Of a DNA stretch of 64,000 nt, positions 46,532 to 55,175 are shown piece by piece. The notes below the pieces were generated by a model that did not search any database, was not told the DNA's origin, and saw only the letters and a program-made list of their open reading frames with translations. Within the stretch, counting starts at the first letter, position 1; each line of letters starts with the position of its first letter. A program made the position numbers and the translations under genes. Origin of the DNA: Holophagaceae bacterium (GTDB lineage: Bacteria > Acidobacteriota > Holophagae > Holophagales > Holophagaceae); assembly GCA_021286765.1 (NCBI GenBank), contig JAJTBS010000003.1, positions 302,457 through 366,456 on the forward strand, given 5' to 3'.

Positions 46532-47944
46532 ATGCTGTCCTACCTGATCTCCGAAGCCGCCCTCCTGATCCGCGTGGTCCAGGCTGTGGCCTTGTTCGCG
46601 CTGATGACGGCCTTCGCACCGGCGGCGCTGCATGGCGCAGAATCCCGTTCGGAGCCGCGCATCGTGGCCCTCCACGGGCTGGAGGCCGCCGAGGTCCGAT
46701 CGCAGGGCTTCACGCTGCCCCGACCCCTAAAGGTCCATGTCTACGCCAAGGGCGCCGGGCTGCGCTTCCCCACGCGCATCGCCCGGGAGCACCCCTTCTT
46801 CGCCCACGGCTGGATCCTGAACGCCACCACGCGGGAAGTGGTGTGGCAGATGGATGGCATGAACACCAAGCGCAACTGGGAATATCGGGTCTCCGATCAG
46901 TACCTGGACCTGCCCGCAGGCAGCTACGAAGCCTACTTCAGCAACCACGGCTTCGGCCAGGGCCTGCTCTTCGCCCAGTGGTTCCGCAACATTGACCGCC
47001 GCTCCCTGGCCGCCGTCCAGGAGGATCGCCACCACCGCTTCCTGCAGGCCATCGGGGCCGACGACGCCAGTCTCGTCCGCCACTGGCGGGAGCAGGTGGG
47101 GAACTACGGCATGGAGGTCTACCTGCCCGCCGGCGATCCGAAGGAGATCAGCCTCTTCGAGGCGCCCCTGCGCTGGCGGAACATCGTGGTGTCCCTGGCG
47201 GCCACCACCGATGACGGCCGCTGGACCCAGGCCTTCCATCTGGCCCGTCCCGTCAGCCTCCATGTCTACGCCCAGGGCGAGGGCAGTGGCAGGCTGATGC
47301 ACGACTACGGCTGGATCACCGATGCCCGCACCCGCGCTCGGGTCTGGGAGATGAGCATGGACAAGTCGAAGTTCGCCGGGGGCGCCATGAAGAACCGGCG
47401 CCAGGTGGAGACCATCCAGCTGCCGGCCGGCGACTACGAGGCCACCTTCATCACCGATGATTCCCACTCACCCGTGGACTGGAATGCCGCGCCCCCGGCG
47501 GATCCCGGCACCTACGGCCTGACCCTGGCCATCCCCGCCGACAAGGAGCTGTTCGCCTTCACCGCCACCAAGCCCCTGGCCTGGACGCCGCTGGCCGAGG
47601 TGGTGCGCGTGGGCAACGACCAGGATCGCTCCGCCGCCTTCTCCCTCGCATCGGCCCAGTCCGTGCGCGTCTACGCCATCGGCGAAGGCAGCGGGGACGA
47701 GATGGCCGACTTCGCCTGGATCGAGGATGCCTCCGGGAAGCGCGTCTGGGTCATGGAGCGAGGCCGCACCCAGCACGCGGGCGGGGCCGGCAAGAACCGC
47801 GTGAGCGACGAACTTCTCAGCCTGCCCAAGGGCGCCTACACCCTGCGCTACCGCACCGACGACAGCCACGCCTATGGCCGCTGGAACAGCGGGGCGCCCT
47901 GGGACCAGGAGCACTACGGGGCGACGGTCTACGCCGGGAAGTGA
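46532..47944 (+). CDS. Exported protein with three divergent internal repeats
   Basis: The protein has 470 residues. The N-terminal hydrophobic stretch (about 8-33, with a possible AxA cleavage near ALHGA) directs export. The rest consists of three repeats at about 61-195, 235-345 and 370-470. Each carries V-x-VYA-x-G, a WI-x-(D/N)A-x-x-R-x-VW segment, a KNR (or TKRN) block, LPAG-x-Y, and in the last two TDDSH followed by W-N near the end. The first repeat is the most diverged and lacks TDDSH. I recognise no named family; the pattern fits beta-sandwich modules, perhaps sugar- or polymer-binding. It ends 7 bp before the convergent thioesterase gene. Confidence 0.75.
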   Translation: MLSYLISEAALLIRVVQAVALFALMTAFAPAALHGAESRSEPRIVALHGLEAAEVRSQGFTLPRPLKVHVYAKGAGLRFPTRIAREHPFFAHGWILNATTREVVWQMDGMNTKRNWEYRVSDQYLDLPAGSYEAYFSNHGFGQGLLFAQWFRNIDRRSLAAVQEDRHHRFLQAIGADDASLVRHWREQVGNYGMEVYLPAGDPKEISLFEAPLRWRNIVVSLAATTDDGRWTQAFHLARPVSLHVYAQGEGSGRLMHDYGWITDARTRARVWEMSMDKSKFAGGAMKNRRQVETIQLPAGDYEATFITDDSHSPVDWNAAPPADPGTYGLTLAIPADKELFAFTATKPLAWTPLAEVVRVGNDQDRSAAFSLASAQSVRVYAIGEGSGDEMADFAWIEDASGKRVWVMERGRTQHAGGAGKNRVSDELLSLPKGAYTLRYRTDDSHAYGRWNSGAPWDQEHYGATVYAGK

Positions 47945-47951
47945 CCCGGGA

Positions 47952-48410
47952 TCAGATCCCGCCCGCCCGCAGGGCCCGCAGCGCCTCCTGCTCGTCGGCC
48001 ACCACGGGGAAGGCTTCGCGAAGGGTCTCCGGGATGCTGCGGGGCCGGCCTGCCTCCGTGTCGATGAACACCCAGACGGTGGTGGCGCGGGCCAGCACCT
48101 TGCGGTCCCGCTCCCGCCAGAACAGGTAGTGGCGCGGGGATTCCTGATCCTCGATGCCACCGATCCACGTGAGCAGTTTGAGGGTTTCGCCCGCGAAGGC
48201 GGGACGCAGATAGTCGATGGCATGGGAGCGGATCACCCAGGTGGTGCGCGTCTGCTGGTAGCGTTCCAGGGTCCAGCCGCAGGCATCCGAGTGGGCTGTG
48301 GCCACCTCCTGCATCCAGCGCAGGTACTCCAGGTTGTTGGCGTGCCCGTTCAGGTCGATGGCAGACTCGGGAACGGTGAAGGTGTGGGCGAAGAGGCCGG
48401 GGCTGCTCAT
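47952..48410 (-). CDS. Acyl-CoA thioesterase, 4HBT hot-dog fold
   Basis: The protein has 152 residues. The family block VPESAIDLNGHANNLEYLRWM contains the D-x-x-G-H-x-N-x-x-Y-L-x-W motif of 4-hydroxybenzoyl-CoA-like thioesterases. Further strand patterns include RSHAIDYLRPAFAGETL and RKVLARATTVWVFID. It hydrolyses acyl-CoA or acyl-ACP thioesters, with chain specificity unknown. I chose the ATG at 48410, 2 nt after the stop of the HAD 5'-nucleotidase gene. A longer frame upstream is a shadow of that gene. Confidence 0.85.
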   Translation of the reverse strand: MSSPGLFAHTFTVPESAIDLNGHANNLEYLRWMQEVATAHSDACGWTLERYQQTRTTWVIRSHAIDYLRPAFAGETLKLLTWIGGIEDQESPRHYLFWRERDRKVLARATTVWVFIDTEAGRPRSIPETLREAFPVVADEQEALRALRAGGI

Positions 48411-48412
48411 GG

Positions 48413-49858
48413 TCAAGCCCCAGCCGTACCCACGGGATCGTGGGGCAGGCTGCCCCGGGGCGAGCGGAAGTAGGCGTAGGGCGTGGCGTGGAGGAAGTTC
48501 GAGACACGGCTGGTGTAGATGTCGGCGTAGCGCTCGATCTGGCGGGTGAGGTGGCTCTTGTCGTTGCCGGCGCGGGTAAGCAGGCCCCAGCGGGCATTGG
48601 TCAGTTCGCCGCCGGCCTGGGCCAGGGGGCCGATCTCGGCATCGAGGGCCAGGAGCTGGCCGCGCAGGTCGTGGATCCGGGCCTCCGCAGTGGCCGCATC
48701 GCCCGGGGCGGCGGGGCCGTAGCCCGCATGCAGGCGCTGCAGAGCCAAGCGGGCCTGGGAGAGCCGGGACTCCAGGGCCTCCTTCTCCCGCATCAGGGTC
48801 ATGAGGCGGAGCTCGGTGGGGCGGTAGCCTTCCAGCGCGGCCACCTCGGCCTCCAGCTCGCGCAGCACCAGGGCCGTGCGCCAGCTCAGGGTGCGCTTGC
48901 TCACATGGACATCGCCGAACATGTGGTCGCCCACGTAGAGGATCTCGTCCCCGGCGATGCCCAGGTCGCGCTCCACCTGGGGCGCGGAGCCGCCCAGGTA
49001 GATGCCCCCCGCCTTCAGGGGACCCACCAGGGGGCGCAGCAGGCCGGTTTCGTCCACCACCTCGAAGAAGGGGCCGTGCTCCACGAAGAAGGCCGGTTTG
49101 CGGGCCGCGACGATGACCGCGTCGAACAGCTGCCGCCAGGTCATGCCCTCCGGCAGGTGGCGGTCGTAGGCATGGCTCATCATCTTCGAGGTGAAGCTCC
49201 ACTCCGAGTTGGTGATGAGCAGCAGCTTCTTGCCGGAGGCCTTCTGATCCAGCAGGGCCAAGGCCGCCTCGGGATCCTGCACCACGTAGCGCTCTGGGGC
49301 GGCGGCGATCTCCGCCTTCAGGTGACCTTCCATGTGCTGGGCATCCACGCCGGAGCGCACGTGGCGGTAGAGGCTGGCGTACTCGAAGGGGCGGGGCAGG
49401 GCGCCCCGGTCCAGCAGGTCCACCGCCTGGGCGTAGAGGCAGCCCTCGGATAGCGAGAACAGCGTGTTGAGGAAGACCCAGCGGGGCTCGGAGAGATCCA
49501 CCAGGGTCTGGGCGTAGGCTTCTCGCTGCTCGGCGAATTCGAGCATCCGCGTGCCGTGCATGGCCCGCTTCACGAAGCCGAAGCGGTTCGCCTTCACCAG
49601 GTTTCCCAGCTCGGTGTCGATCACGAGGCCGCGGGTGACCATGGATCCGTCGAAATCAAGGCCCTCCATGGGCCAGCCCTCGGCGGCCAGGCGGGCCCGG
49701 GCCTGGGCGTAAACCATGCGCTCGAAGGCCTCCACTCGGTAGTCCACCAGGGTGTAGTCCATGTCGTAGCCGATGGCACGCACCGAGCGCAGGTTCAGCG
49801 TCCGGTTGCAGAAGATCCCGCGGCCGGGGGGGAAGTCGGGAAGCGCGGGATTCGGCAT
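48413..49858 (-). CDS. HAD-superfamily IG 5'-nucleotidase
   Basis: The protein has 481 residues and resembles the cytosolic purine-5'-nucleotidase (HAD-IG) family. The nucleophile motif is YDMDYTLVDY (D32, D34), with family blocks LVIDTELGNLVKANRFGFVK, LFSLSEGCLY, LLLITNSEWSF (motif II) and EILYVGDHMFGDVHVSKR (motif IV). A long C-terminal helical region follows. Members dephosphorylate IMP or GMP in animals, and bacterial members are largely untested. I chose the ATG at 49858 in MPNPALPDFP; the long frame beyond it overlaps the divergent peptidase gene. It forms a tight pair with the thioesterase gene (2-nt gap). Confidence 0.85.
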   Translation of the reverse strand: MPNPALPDFPPGRGIFCNRTLNLRSVRAIGYDMDYTLVDYRVEAFERMVYAQARARLAAEGWPMEGLDFDGSMVTRGLVIDTELGNLVKANRFGFVKRAMHGTRMLEFAEQREAYAQTLVDLSEPRWVFLNTLFSLSEGCLYAQAVDLLDRGALPRPFEYASLYRHVRSGVDAQHMEGHLKAEIAAAPERYVVQDPEAALALLDQKASGKKLLLITNSEWSFTSKMMSHAYDRHLPEGMTWRQLFDAVIVAARKPAFFVEHGPFFEVVDETGLLRPLVGPLKAGGIYLGGSAPQVERDLGIAGDEILYVGDHMFGDVHVSKRTLSWRTALVLRELEAEVAALEGYRPTELRLMTLMREKEALESRLSQARLALQRLHAGYGPAAPGDAATAEARIHDLRGQLLALDAEIGPLAQAGGELTNARWGLLTRAGNDKSHLTRQIERYADIYTSRVSNFLHATPYAYFRSPRGSLPHDPVGTAGA

Positions 49859-49949
49859 GGCCCAGGATAGCAAGCCGGGCTCCCATGCCTGGGGGTGGTG
49901 GCCCCCTGTCACCCTGTGCGAAGCTGATACCTCGCATTCGGAGGCTTCC

Positions 49950-52028
49950 GTGTCCCTGCTGCATCGATTCCTGGTTCCCGCCCTGATCCTCGCCCTGCCT
50001 GCCGCGGCGGCGGAAAAGCGGGCCTTCCACATCGAGGACCTGTACCGGCTCAAGGGGGTGCAGCACCTGGCGCTCAGCCCGGACGGCTCGAAGCTGGCCT
50101 TCGAGGTGTCCAGCCAGGATCTGAAGGCGTCCACGCGGAACACCCAGATCTGGCTGCTGGACGTGACCACGGGCCAGGCGAAGCAGCTCACCTTCTCGGG
50201 CAAGGCGGACACGGCGCCCCAGTGGTCGAAGGATGGGAAGACCCTCTACTTCCTGTCGAGCCGCAGCGGAGGCAGCCAGCTCTGGGCCCTGGACGCCAGT
50301 GGCGGCGAGGCCCGCAAGGTGACCTCCTTCGAGGCGGGCGTGGGGTCGCCGAAGCTGATGCCCGGCGCGGACAAGGTGGTGTTCGAGGCCTCGGTGTTCC
50401 CCGAGGCGCTCACGGACGGCGCCCGGCACAAGGAGCTCAGCGACAAGCTGGACAACGGCCCGGTGCAGGCCCACCTGGCCGATGAGCTGCTCTACCGCCA
50501 CTGGACCGGCTGGCGCGACTTCCAGTACAGCCACCTGTTCACCGCGACCTTCGAAGGCAAGGTGGAAGCCCTCACGGGGGGCAAGCAGGACTACCCGGCC
50601 TTCTGGCAGAGCTGGGACCTGAGCCCCGACGGCAAGGAGGTCTGCGTCACCACCAACACCGACGCCGTGCAGGCCCGCAGCACCAACCAGGACCTCTTCC
50701 TCATCTCCCTGGAGGGCGACCGCACGCCGCGGCGCATCACGGGCGACAACCCCGCCGCGGACCAGGACCCCAAGTATTCCCCCGATGGCCGCTACATCGC
50801 CTACAAGTTCCAGACCAAGCTGGGCCACGAGTCCGACCGCTTCCGCCTGGCCATCTACGACCGGCAGGCGAAGACCCGCAAGGTCCTCACCGAGGGCATC
50901 GACAACTGGGTGGACGGCTTCCAGTGGTCGGCGGATGGCAAGGCCCTCTGGTTCACCGTGCAGGAAAAGGGCCGCTGGCCCCTCTGCCGCGTGGACGTGG
51001 CCAGTGGCAAGATCGCGCGTGTGCTGGAGGGCCAGAGCATCCGTGAGTTCGTGGTGAGCCCCGATCAGAAGCAGGTGCTGCTCACCAAGACCCGGGTGGG
51101 TGAGCCCGTCGAGGTCTGGCGCTACGGCTTCGAGAAGAAGGAGCTGAAGCGGCTGACCAGCTTCAACCAGGCCGTGGCCGACGAGGTGGACATCCGTCCC
51201 GCCGAGGAGCAGTGGGTGAAGGGCGCCGACGGCAAGGACATCCATGTCTTCCTGGTGAAGCCCCACGGCTTCGACCCCGCGAAGAAGTACCCGCTGATCC
51301 TGAATGTGCACGGTGGTCCGCAGATGATGTGGTCGGACACCCTGCGCGGCGACTGGCAGGTGTACCCCGGCGCCGGCTACATCGTGGCCTTTCCCAACCC
51401 GCATGGTTCCACGGGCTACGGCCAGGCCTTCACGGACGCCATCAGCGGCGACTGGGATGGCAAGGTGCAGACCGACATCGAGAAGGTGGCGGACCACCTG
51501 GCGGCGCTGCCCTACGTGGACAAGGACCGCATGGGCGCCATGGGCTGGAGCTGGGGCGGCTACGCCATGATGTGGCTGGAGGGCCACACCACCCGTTTCA
51601 AGGCCCTGGCGGCCATGATGGGCGTCTACGACCTGCGCTCCATGCACGGCGCCACCGAGGAGCTCTGGTTCCCCGAGCATGACCTCACGGGCACGCCCTG
51701 GGAGAAGTCGGCCGCCTATGACCGCATGAACCCCAGCAGCCACGTGAAGGCCTTCAAGACCCCCTGTCTCGTCATCACCGGGGAGCGGGACTACCGCGTG
51801 CCCTACACCCAGAGCCTGCAGTTCTTCACGGGGCTCCAGGAAATGGGGGTGCCCAGCCGCCTCATCGTCTTCAAGAATGACGGCCACTGGCCCGACAACC
51901 TGAAGTCCATGCCCGTCTACTACAACGCCCACCTCGAGTGGTTCCAGAAGTACCTGGGCGGGAACGCCGCGCCCTGGAAGACCGAGGACCTGGTAAGGAA
52001 CCTGGCCTTCGACAAGGCCGGGAAATAG
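49950..52028 (+). CDS. Exported S9-family prolyl oligopeptidase/acylaminoacyl peptidase
   Basis: The protein has 692 residues from the GTG at 49950 (GGAGG upstream), with a signal peptide ending AAA near 25. A beta-propeller domain (about 30-420, with repeated LSPDG, WSKDGKTLYF and YSPDGRYIAYKF blades) is followed by the alpha/beta hydrolase domain. The nucleophile is S534 in GWSWGGYAM, the acid is in ITGERDYRVPYTQS and the histidine is in NDGHW. It should cleave peptides, probably in the periplasm. The long upstream frame is antisense to the nucleotidase and is not coding. The next gene, a DUF885 peptidase, is about 70 bp away on the same strand. Confidence 0.92.
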   Translation: MSLLHRFLVPALILALPAAAAEKRAFHIEDLYRLKGVQHLALSPDGSKLAFEVSSQDLKASTRNTQIWLLDVTTGQAKQLTFSGKADTAPQWSKDGKTLYFLSSRSGGSQLWALDASGGEARKVTSFEAGVGSPKLMPGADKVVFEASVFPEALTDGARHKELSDKLDNGPVQAHLADELLYRHWTGWRDFQYSHLFTATFEGKVEALTGGKQDYPAFWQSWDLSPDGKEVCVTTNTDAVQARSTNQDLFLISLEGDRTPRRITGDNPAADQDPKYSPDGRYIAYKFQTKLGHESDRFRLAIYDRQAKTRKVLTEGIDNWVDGFQWSADGKALWFTVQEKGRWPLCRVDVASGKIARVLEGQSIREFVVSPDQKQVLLTKTRVGEPVEVWRYGFEKKELKRLTSFNQAVADEVDIRPAEEQWVKGADGKDIHVFLVKPHGFDPAKKYPLILNVHGGPQMMWSDTLRGDWQVYPGAGYIVAFPNPHGSTGYGQAFTDAISGDWDGKVQTDIEKVADHLAALPYVDKDRMGAMGWSWGGYAMMWLEGHTTRFKALAAMMGVYDLRSMHGATEELWFPEHDLTGTPWEKSAAYDRMNPSSHVKAFKTPCLVITGERDYRVPYTQSLQFFTGLQEMGVPSRLIVFKNDGHWPDNLKSMPVYYNAHLEWFQKYLGGNAAPWKTEDLVRNLAFDKAGK

Positions 52029-52095
52029 GCTTGCAGGGGTGGGGCCGGCCGGCCGCGCCCCTCATCATCTGACCGCTCAGCGAAAGGGCATCGCC

Positions 52096-53847
52096 ATGAA
52101 CAATTCATTCCTGATGGTTCCGGCCGTGTTGGCCATCGCAGCCGCTCCAATGATCCAGGCGGCGCCTTCCACCACCGTGAAGGCCGCTTTCTCGCGCTTC
52201 AAGACCGCCTTCATCGAGGCCTACTGGAAGCAGAATCCGGAAAGCGCCGTGGCGGCCGGCTATTACAAATACGCCGACCGGCTGCCGATCCCCGACGACG
52301 CCGAGCGGCGCCGCAGCCTCGCGTTTGCGGGAACCTGGCTGCAGAAGCTGAAGGCCTTCGATGAGTCCGCCCTGGATGTGCAGGACCGGATCGACCTGCG
52401 CCTGATCCGCAACCAGCTGGAGTCGGAGCGATGGGAGACCCGGGTCTTCCGGGCCTATCAGTGGGATCCCTCCAGCCACAACGTCGCCCGCACCTTCGGC
52501 CTCCTCTTGGGGACGGAGTACGCCCCTCTGGAAGCCCGGCTCCGGACCGTGGCCAAGCGCCTGCCCCGGGTGGCGCCCTACTATGCCGCTGCGAAGGCTG
52601 CCATCAAGAGCCCCACCCGGGAGCACACCCAGCTGGCCATTCTCCAGAACAAGGGCGCCCTGGGCGTGTTCGGGGAGGGCTTCCTCAAGCAGGTGGAGGG
52701 CTCCAAGCTCAGCGATGCCGAAAAGGTTCAGCTGAGGACGGAGGCGGCCAAGGCCAAGGCCGCCATCCAGGGCTACATCACCCACCTGGAAGGCCTCGAC
52801 AAGGCGTTGCAGGCCAAGGGCGGCCGTTCCTTCCGCATCGGGAAGGAGCTTTTCGAGCAGTCCTTCGCCTACTCGATCCAGGCGGACTGCACGGCGGAGG
52901 AGTTGTACCGGCGCGCATTGACTGAAAAAGAAAAGCTCCATGCCCGAATGGCCGACCTGGCCGTTCAGCTTTGGCCCAAGTACTTCGGCACGGAACCCAT
53001 GCCTGCAGGACGGCTGGAGCTGATCGGCCGGATGGTGGACCGCCTGTCGCAAAAGCATGTGCCCGCGGAAGGCTTCGTGGCCGAGGTGAAGCGGCAGATC
53101 CCTCTGCTGGAAAGCTGGGTGCGGGAGCACGACCTCCTGGAACTGGATCCCACCAAGCCACTGGTGGTGCGCGAAACGCCGGAGTACATGCGAGGCGTGG
53201 CCGGGGCCAGCATCAGCGCGCCCGGCCCCTATGATCCCAAGGCCAACACCTACTACAACGTGACGCCCCTGGAGGGCACTGCGGCCCAGAAGGAGAGCTA
53301 CCTCCGGGAATACAACGACTACACGCTCCAGGTGCTCAACATCCACGAGGCCGTTCCCGGCCACTACGTTCAGCTCCTCCACGCCAACAAGTCGCCCAGC
53401 CTCGTGAAGGCGCTGTTCGGCAACGGGGCCATGGTCGAAGGCTGGGCGGTCTATTCCGAGCGCATGATGCTGGAATCCGGCTACGGCGGCAACACGCCGG
53501 AGATGTGGCTGATGTACTCCAAGTGGAACCTGCGCGTGGTGTGCAACGCCATCCTCGACTACAGCGTCCACGTCCTGGGCATGGGCGAGGCGAAGGCCAT
53601 GGAGCTGCTGCTCCGCGAGGCTTTCCAGCAGGACTCCGAAGCCCGCGAGAAGTGGCACCGGGCCCAGGTCACCTCGGTCCAGCTGTCCAGCTACTTCGCG
53701 GGTTATGCGGCCATCTATGACCTGCGGGAGCAGCTGAAGGCGAAGCAGGGCGACCGCTTCGACCTCAAGCGCTTCCATGAGGAGTTTCTGGGCTACGGGA
53801 GCGCGCCAGTGAAGTTCATCCAGGAGCTCATGCTGCCGAAGCGCTAG
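52096..53847 (+). CDS. DUF885-family exported metallopeptidase
   Basis: The protein has 583 residues from the ATG at 52096, with a signal peptide MNNSFLMVPAVLAIAAAP. The DUF885 zinc motif HEAVPGH is at 417-423, and family blocks include YMRGVAGASISAPGPYDP, YYNVTPLEGTAAQKESYLRE and MVEGWAVYSERMMLESGYGG. Members act as carboxypeptidases or dipeptidases. It stands between the S9 peptidase and a convergent esterase. No frameshift was seen. It is one of four exported peptidases in about 9 kb. Confidence 0.9.
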   Translation: MNNSFLMVPAVLAIAAAPMIQAAPSTTVKAAFSRFKTAFIEAYWKQNPESAVAAGYYKYADRLPIPDDAERRRSLAFAGTWLQKLKAFDESALDVQDRIDLRLIRNQLESERWETRVFRAYQWDPSSHNVARTFGLLLGTEYAPLEARLRTVAKRLPRVAPYYAAAKAAIKSPTREHTQLAILQNKGALGVFGEGFLKQVEGSKLSDAEKVQLRTEAAKAKAAIQGYITHLEGLDKALQAKGGRSFRIGKELFEQSFAYSIQADCTAEELYRRALTEKEKLHARMADLAVQLWPKYFGTEPMPAGRLELIGRMVDRLSQKHVPAEGFVAEVKRQIPLLESWVREHDLLELDPTKPLVVRETPEYMRGVAGASISAPGPYDPKANTYYNVTPLEGTAAQKESYLREYNDYTLQVLNIHEAVPGHYVQLLHANKSPSLVKALFGNGAMVEGWAVYSERMMLESGYGGNTPEMWLMYSKWNLRVVCNAILDYSVHVLGMGEAKAMELLLREAFQQDSEAREKWHRAQVTSVQLSSYFAGYAAIYDLREQLKAKQGDRFDLKRFHEEFLGYGSAPVKFIQELMLPKR

Positions 53848-53852
53848 GCGGT

Positions 53853-55073
53853 TCAGCGCCTGGGGCCTGCGGGCGGCGCGGCAAAAAGCCACCGCAGCGC
53901 CTCCGGGAAGCGCGCGGCCCAGGCGCGCTCCGTGTGGCGCGCCCCCTCCGCCACCACCACCTTCAAGCGTTCCGGGCCAAGGCCCCGACGCCGCAGCGCC
54001 TCGGCGATGTCGAGCGTGTCCTGCACCGCCTGCCGACTGTCGGCGGGGGCTCCGGCTTCCCGGTCCCCGATGTCCAGGTAGAGGCGCAGGGCCGGGTCCG
54101 GCTTCGCGGCGGCGGCCTCCTTCAGCATCTGACAACCGCCCACCCAGAAGGAGCTGGAGAAGCAGGCGGCCTTGCCGAAGACACCGGGGTGCCGCAGCGC
54201 CGTGTAGAGGGAGAGGAGTCCGCCCAGGGAACTGCCGGCCAGGGCCGTGTGTTCCGCTTCGGGCTTCGTACGGTAGGTGCGGTCCACCCAGGGCTTCAGG
54301 GTCTTCACGAGGAAGTCCGCGGTGGCAGCGCCCTTCGCGGTGGGGATGCGCTCATCGCGGTAGGGCGAGTACTCGGCGAGGCGTTCCTTCCCGCCATGGT
54401 CAATGCCCACGACGATTATGGGGGGCAGCGAGGCGCTGGCGCCCAGCTTCGCCAGCGCCTCGTCCACCTCCCATTCGCCGGCGAAGGAGGTGGCCGCGTC
54501 GAACAGGTTCTGGGCGTCGTGCATGTAGAGCACGGGGTAGCGCTGGCCGGAGGTCTCGTAGCCCGGGGGCAGGAGGATGCGCAGGGTGCGGGTCGTGCCC
54601 AGCTGGGGCATGGCGAAGCCCTCGATCACCCGCAGATCGCCGATGACGGTGTGGGCGACCTCGGGCGCGGGGGCCTGGTCCCGCCAGCTCGCCACCTGTA
54701 CCCGGATGACCGTGGCCGGCCCCACCTCCGCGGTGCGGTTTGGTAATTCGTCGCCCCTGGCGTCCTTCTCCACGGTCTCCCAGCTGCCCCGGGTGACCTT
54801 GAACTGCAGGGCGTAGCCAGGCTCAAAGGCGAACTGGCCGAACCACGTGCCATCGGCCTGCCGCCGGAGCCGCCACTGCGGGTCACCGGGGTTCCAGCCG
54901 TTCATGTTGCCCGCCACATGCAGGCTGGCATCGGCGGGCGTGGTGGCCGGCGCGCTGACCTGGAAGCTCACGGACACCTTCTCCACCTGGGCCTTCGCGC
55001 CGAGGTGCAGGGGCAGCAGGAGCATCAGGGGGAGGAGCCGGAAGGAGCGGGTGAAGGGGAGGAGGGTGGACAT
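53853..55073 (-). CDS. Exported esterase with N-terminal CBM-like domain
   Basis: The protein has 406 residues from the ATG at 55073, preceded by AGGAG, with a signal peptide ending near KAQ at 29. Residues 30-130 resemble starch/glycogen-binding modules (LHVAGNMNGWNPGDPQWRL; DGTWFGQFAFEPGYALQFKV). The catalytic part is of the putative-esterase (D/enterochelin-esterase-like) type: LRILLPPGYETSGQRYPVLY, MHDAQNLFD, nucleophile S282 in LAGSSLGGL, and a C-terminal His near HTERAW. Related enzymes hydrolyse siderophores, feruloyl esters or similar; the substrate here is unknown. It starts divergently from the M3 peptidase gene. Confidence 0.85.
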   Translation of the reverse strand: MSTLLPFTRSFRLLPLMLLLPLHLGAKAQVEKVSVSFQVSAPATTPADASLHVAGNMNGWNPGDPQWRLRRQADGTWFGQFAFEPGYALQFKVTRGSWETVEKDARGDELPNRTAEVGPATVIRVQVASWRDQAPAPEVAHTVIGDLRVIEGFAMPQLGTTRTLRILLPPGYETSGQRYPVLYMHDAQNLFDAATSFAGEWEVDEALAKLGASASLPPIIVVGIDHGGKERLAEYSPYRDERIPTAKGAATADFLVKTLKPWVDRTYRTKPEAEHTALAGSSLGGLLSLYTALRHPGVFGKAACFSSSFWVGGCQMLKEAAAAKPDPALRLYLDIGDREAGAPADSRQAVQDTLDIAEALRRRGLGPERLKVVVAEGARHTERAWAARFPEALRWLFAAPPAGPRR

Positions 55074-55175
55074 GCAGGCTCCTGGCGGGGAGGGGAGGAG
55101 TGTCCCATGGGTCCGGGCGTCTGGTCTCCCTCGTAAGATGATGCTATGGTGTGGAATGCCCTCCCTGGAGCCTCC

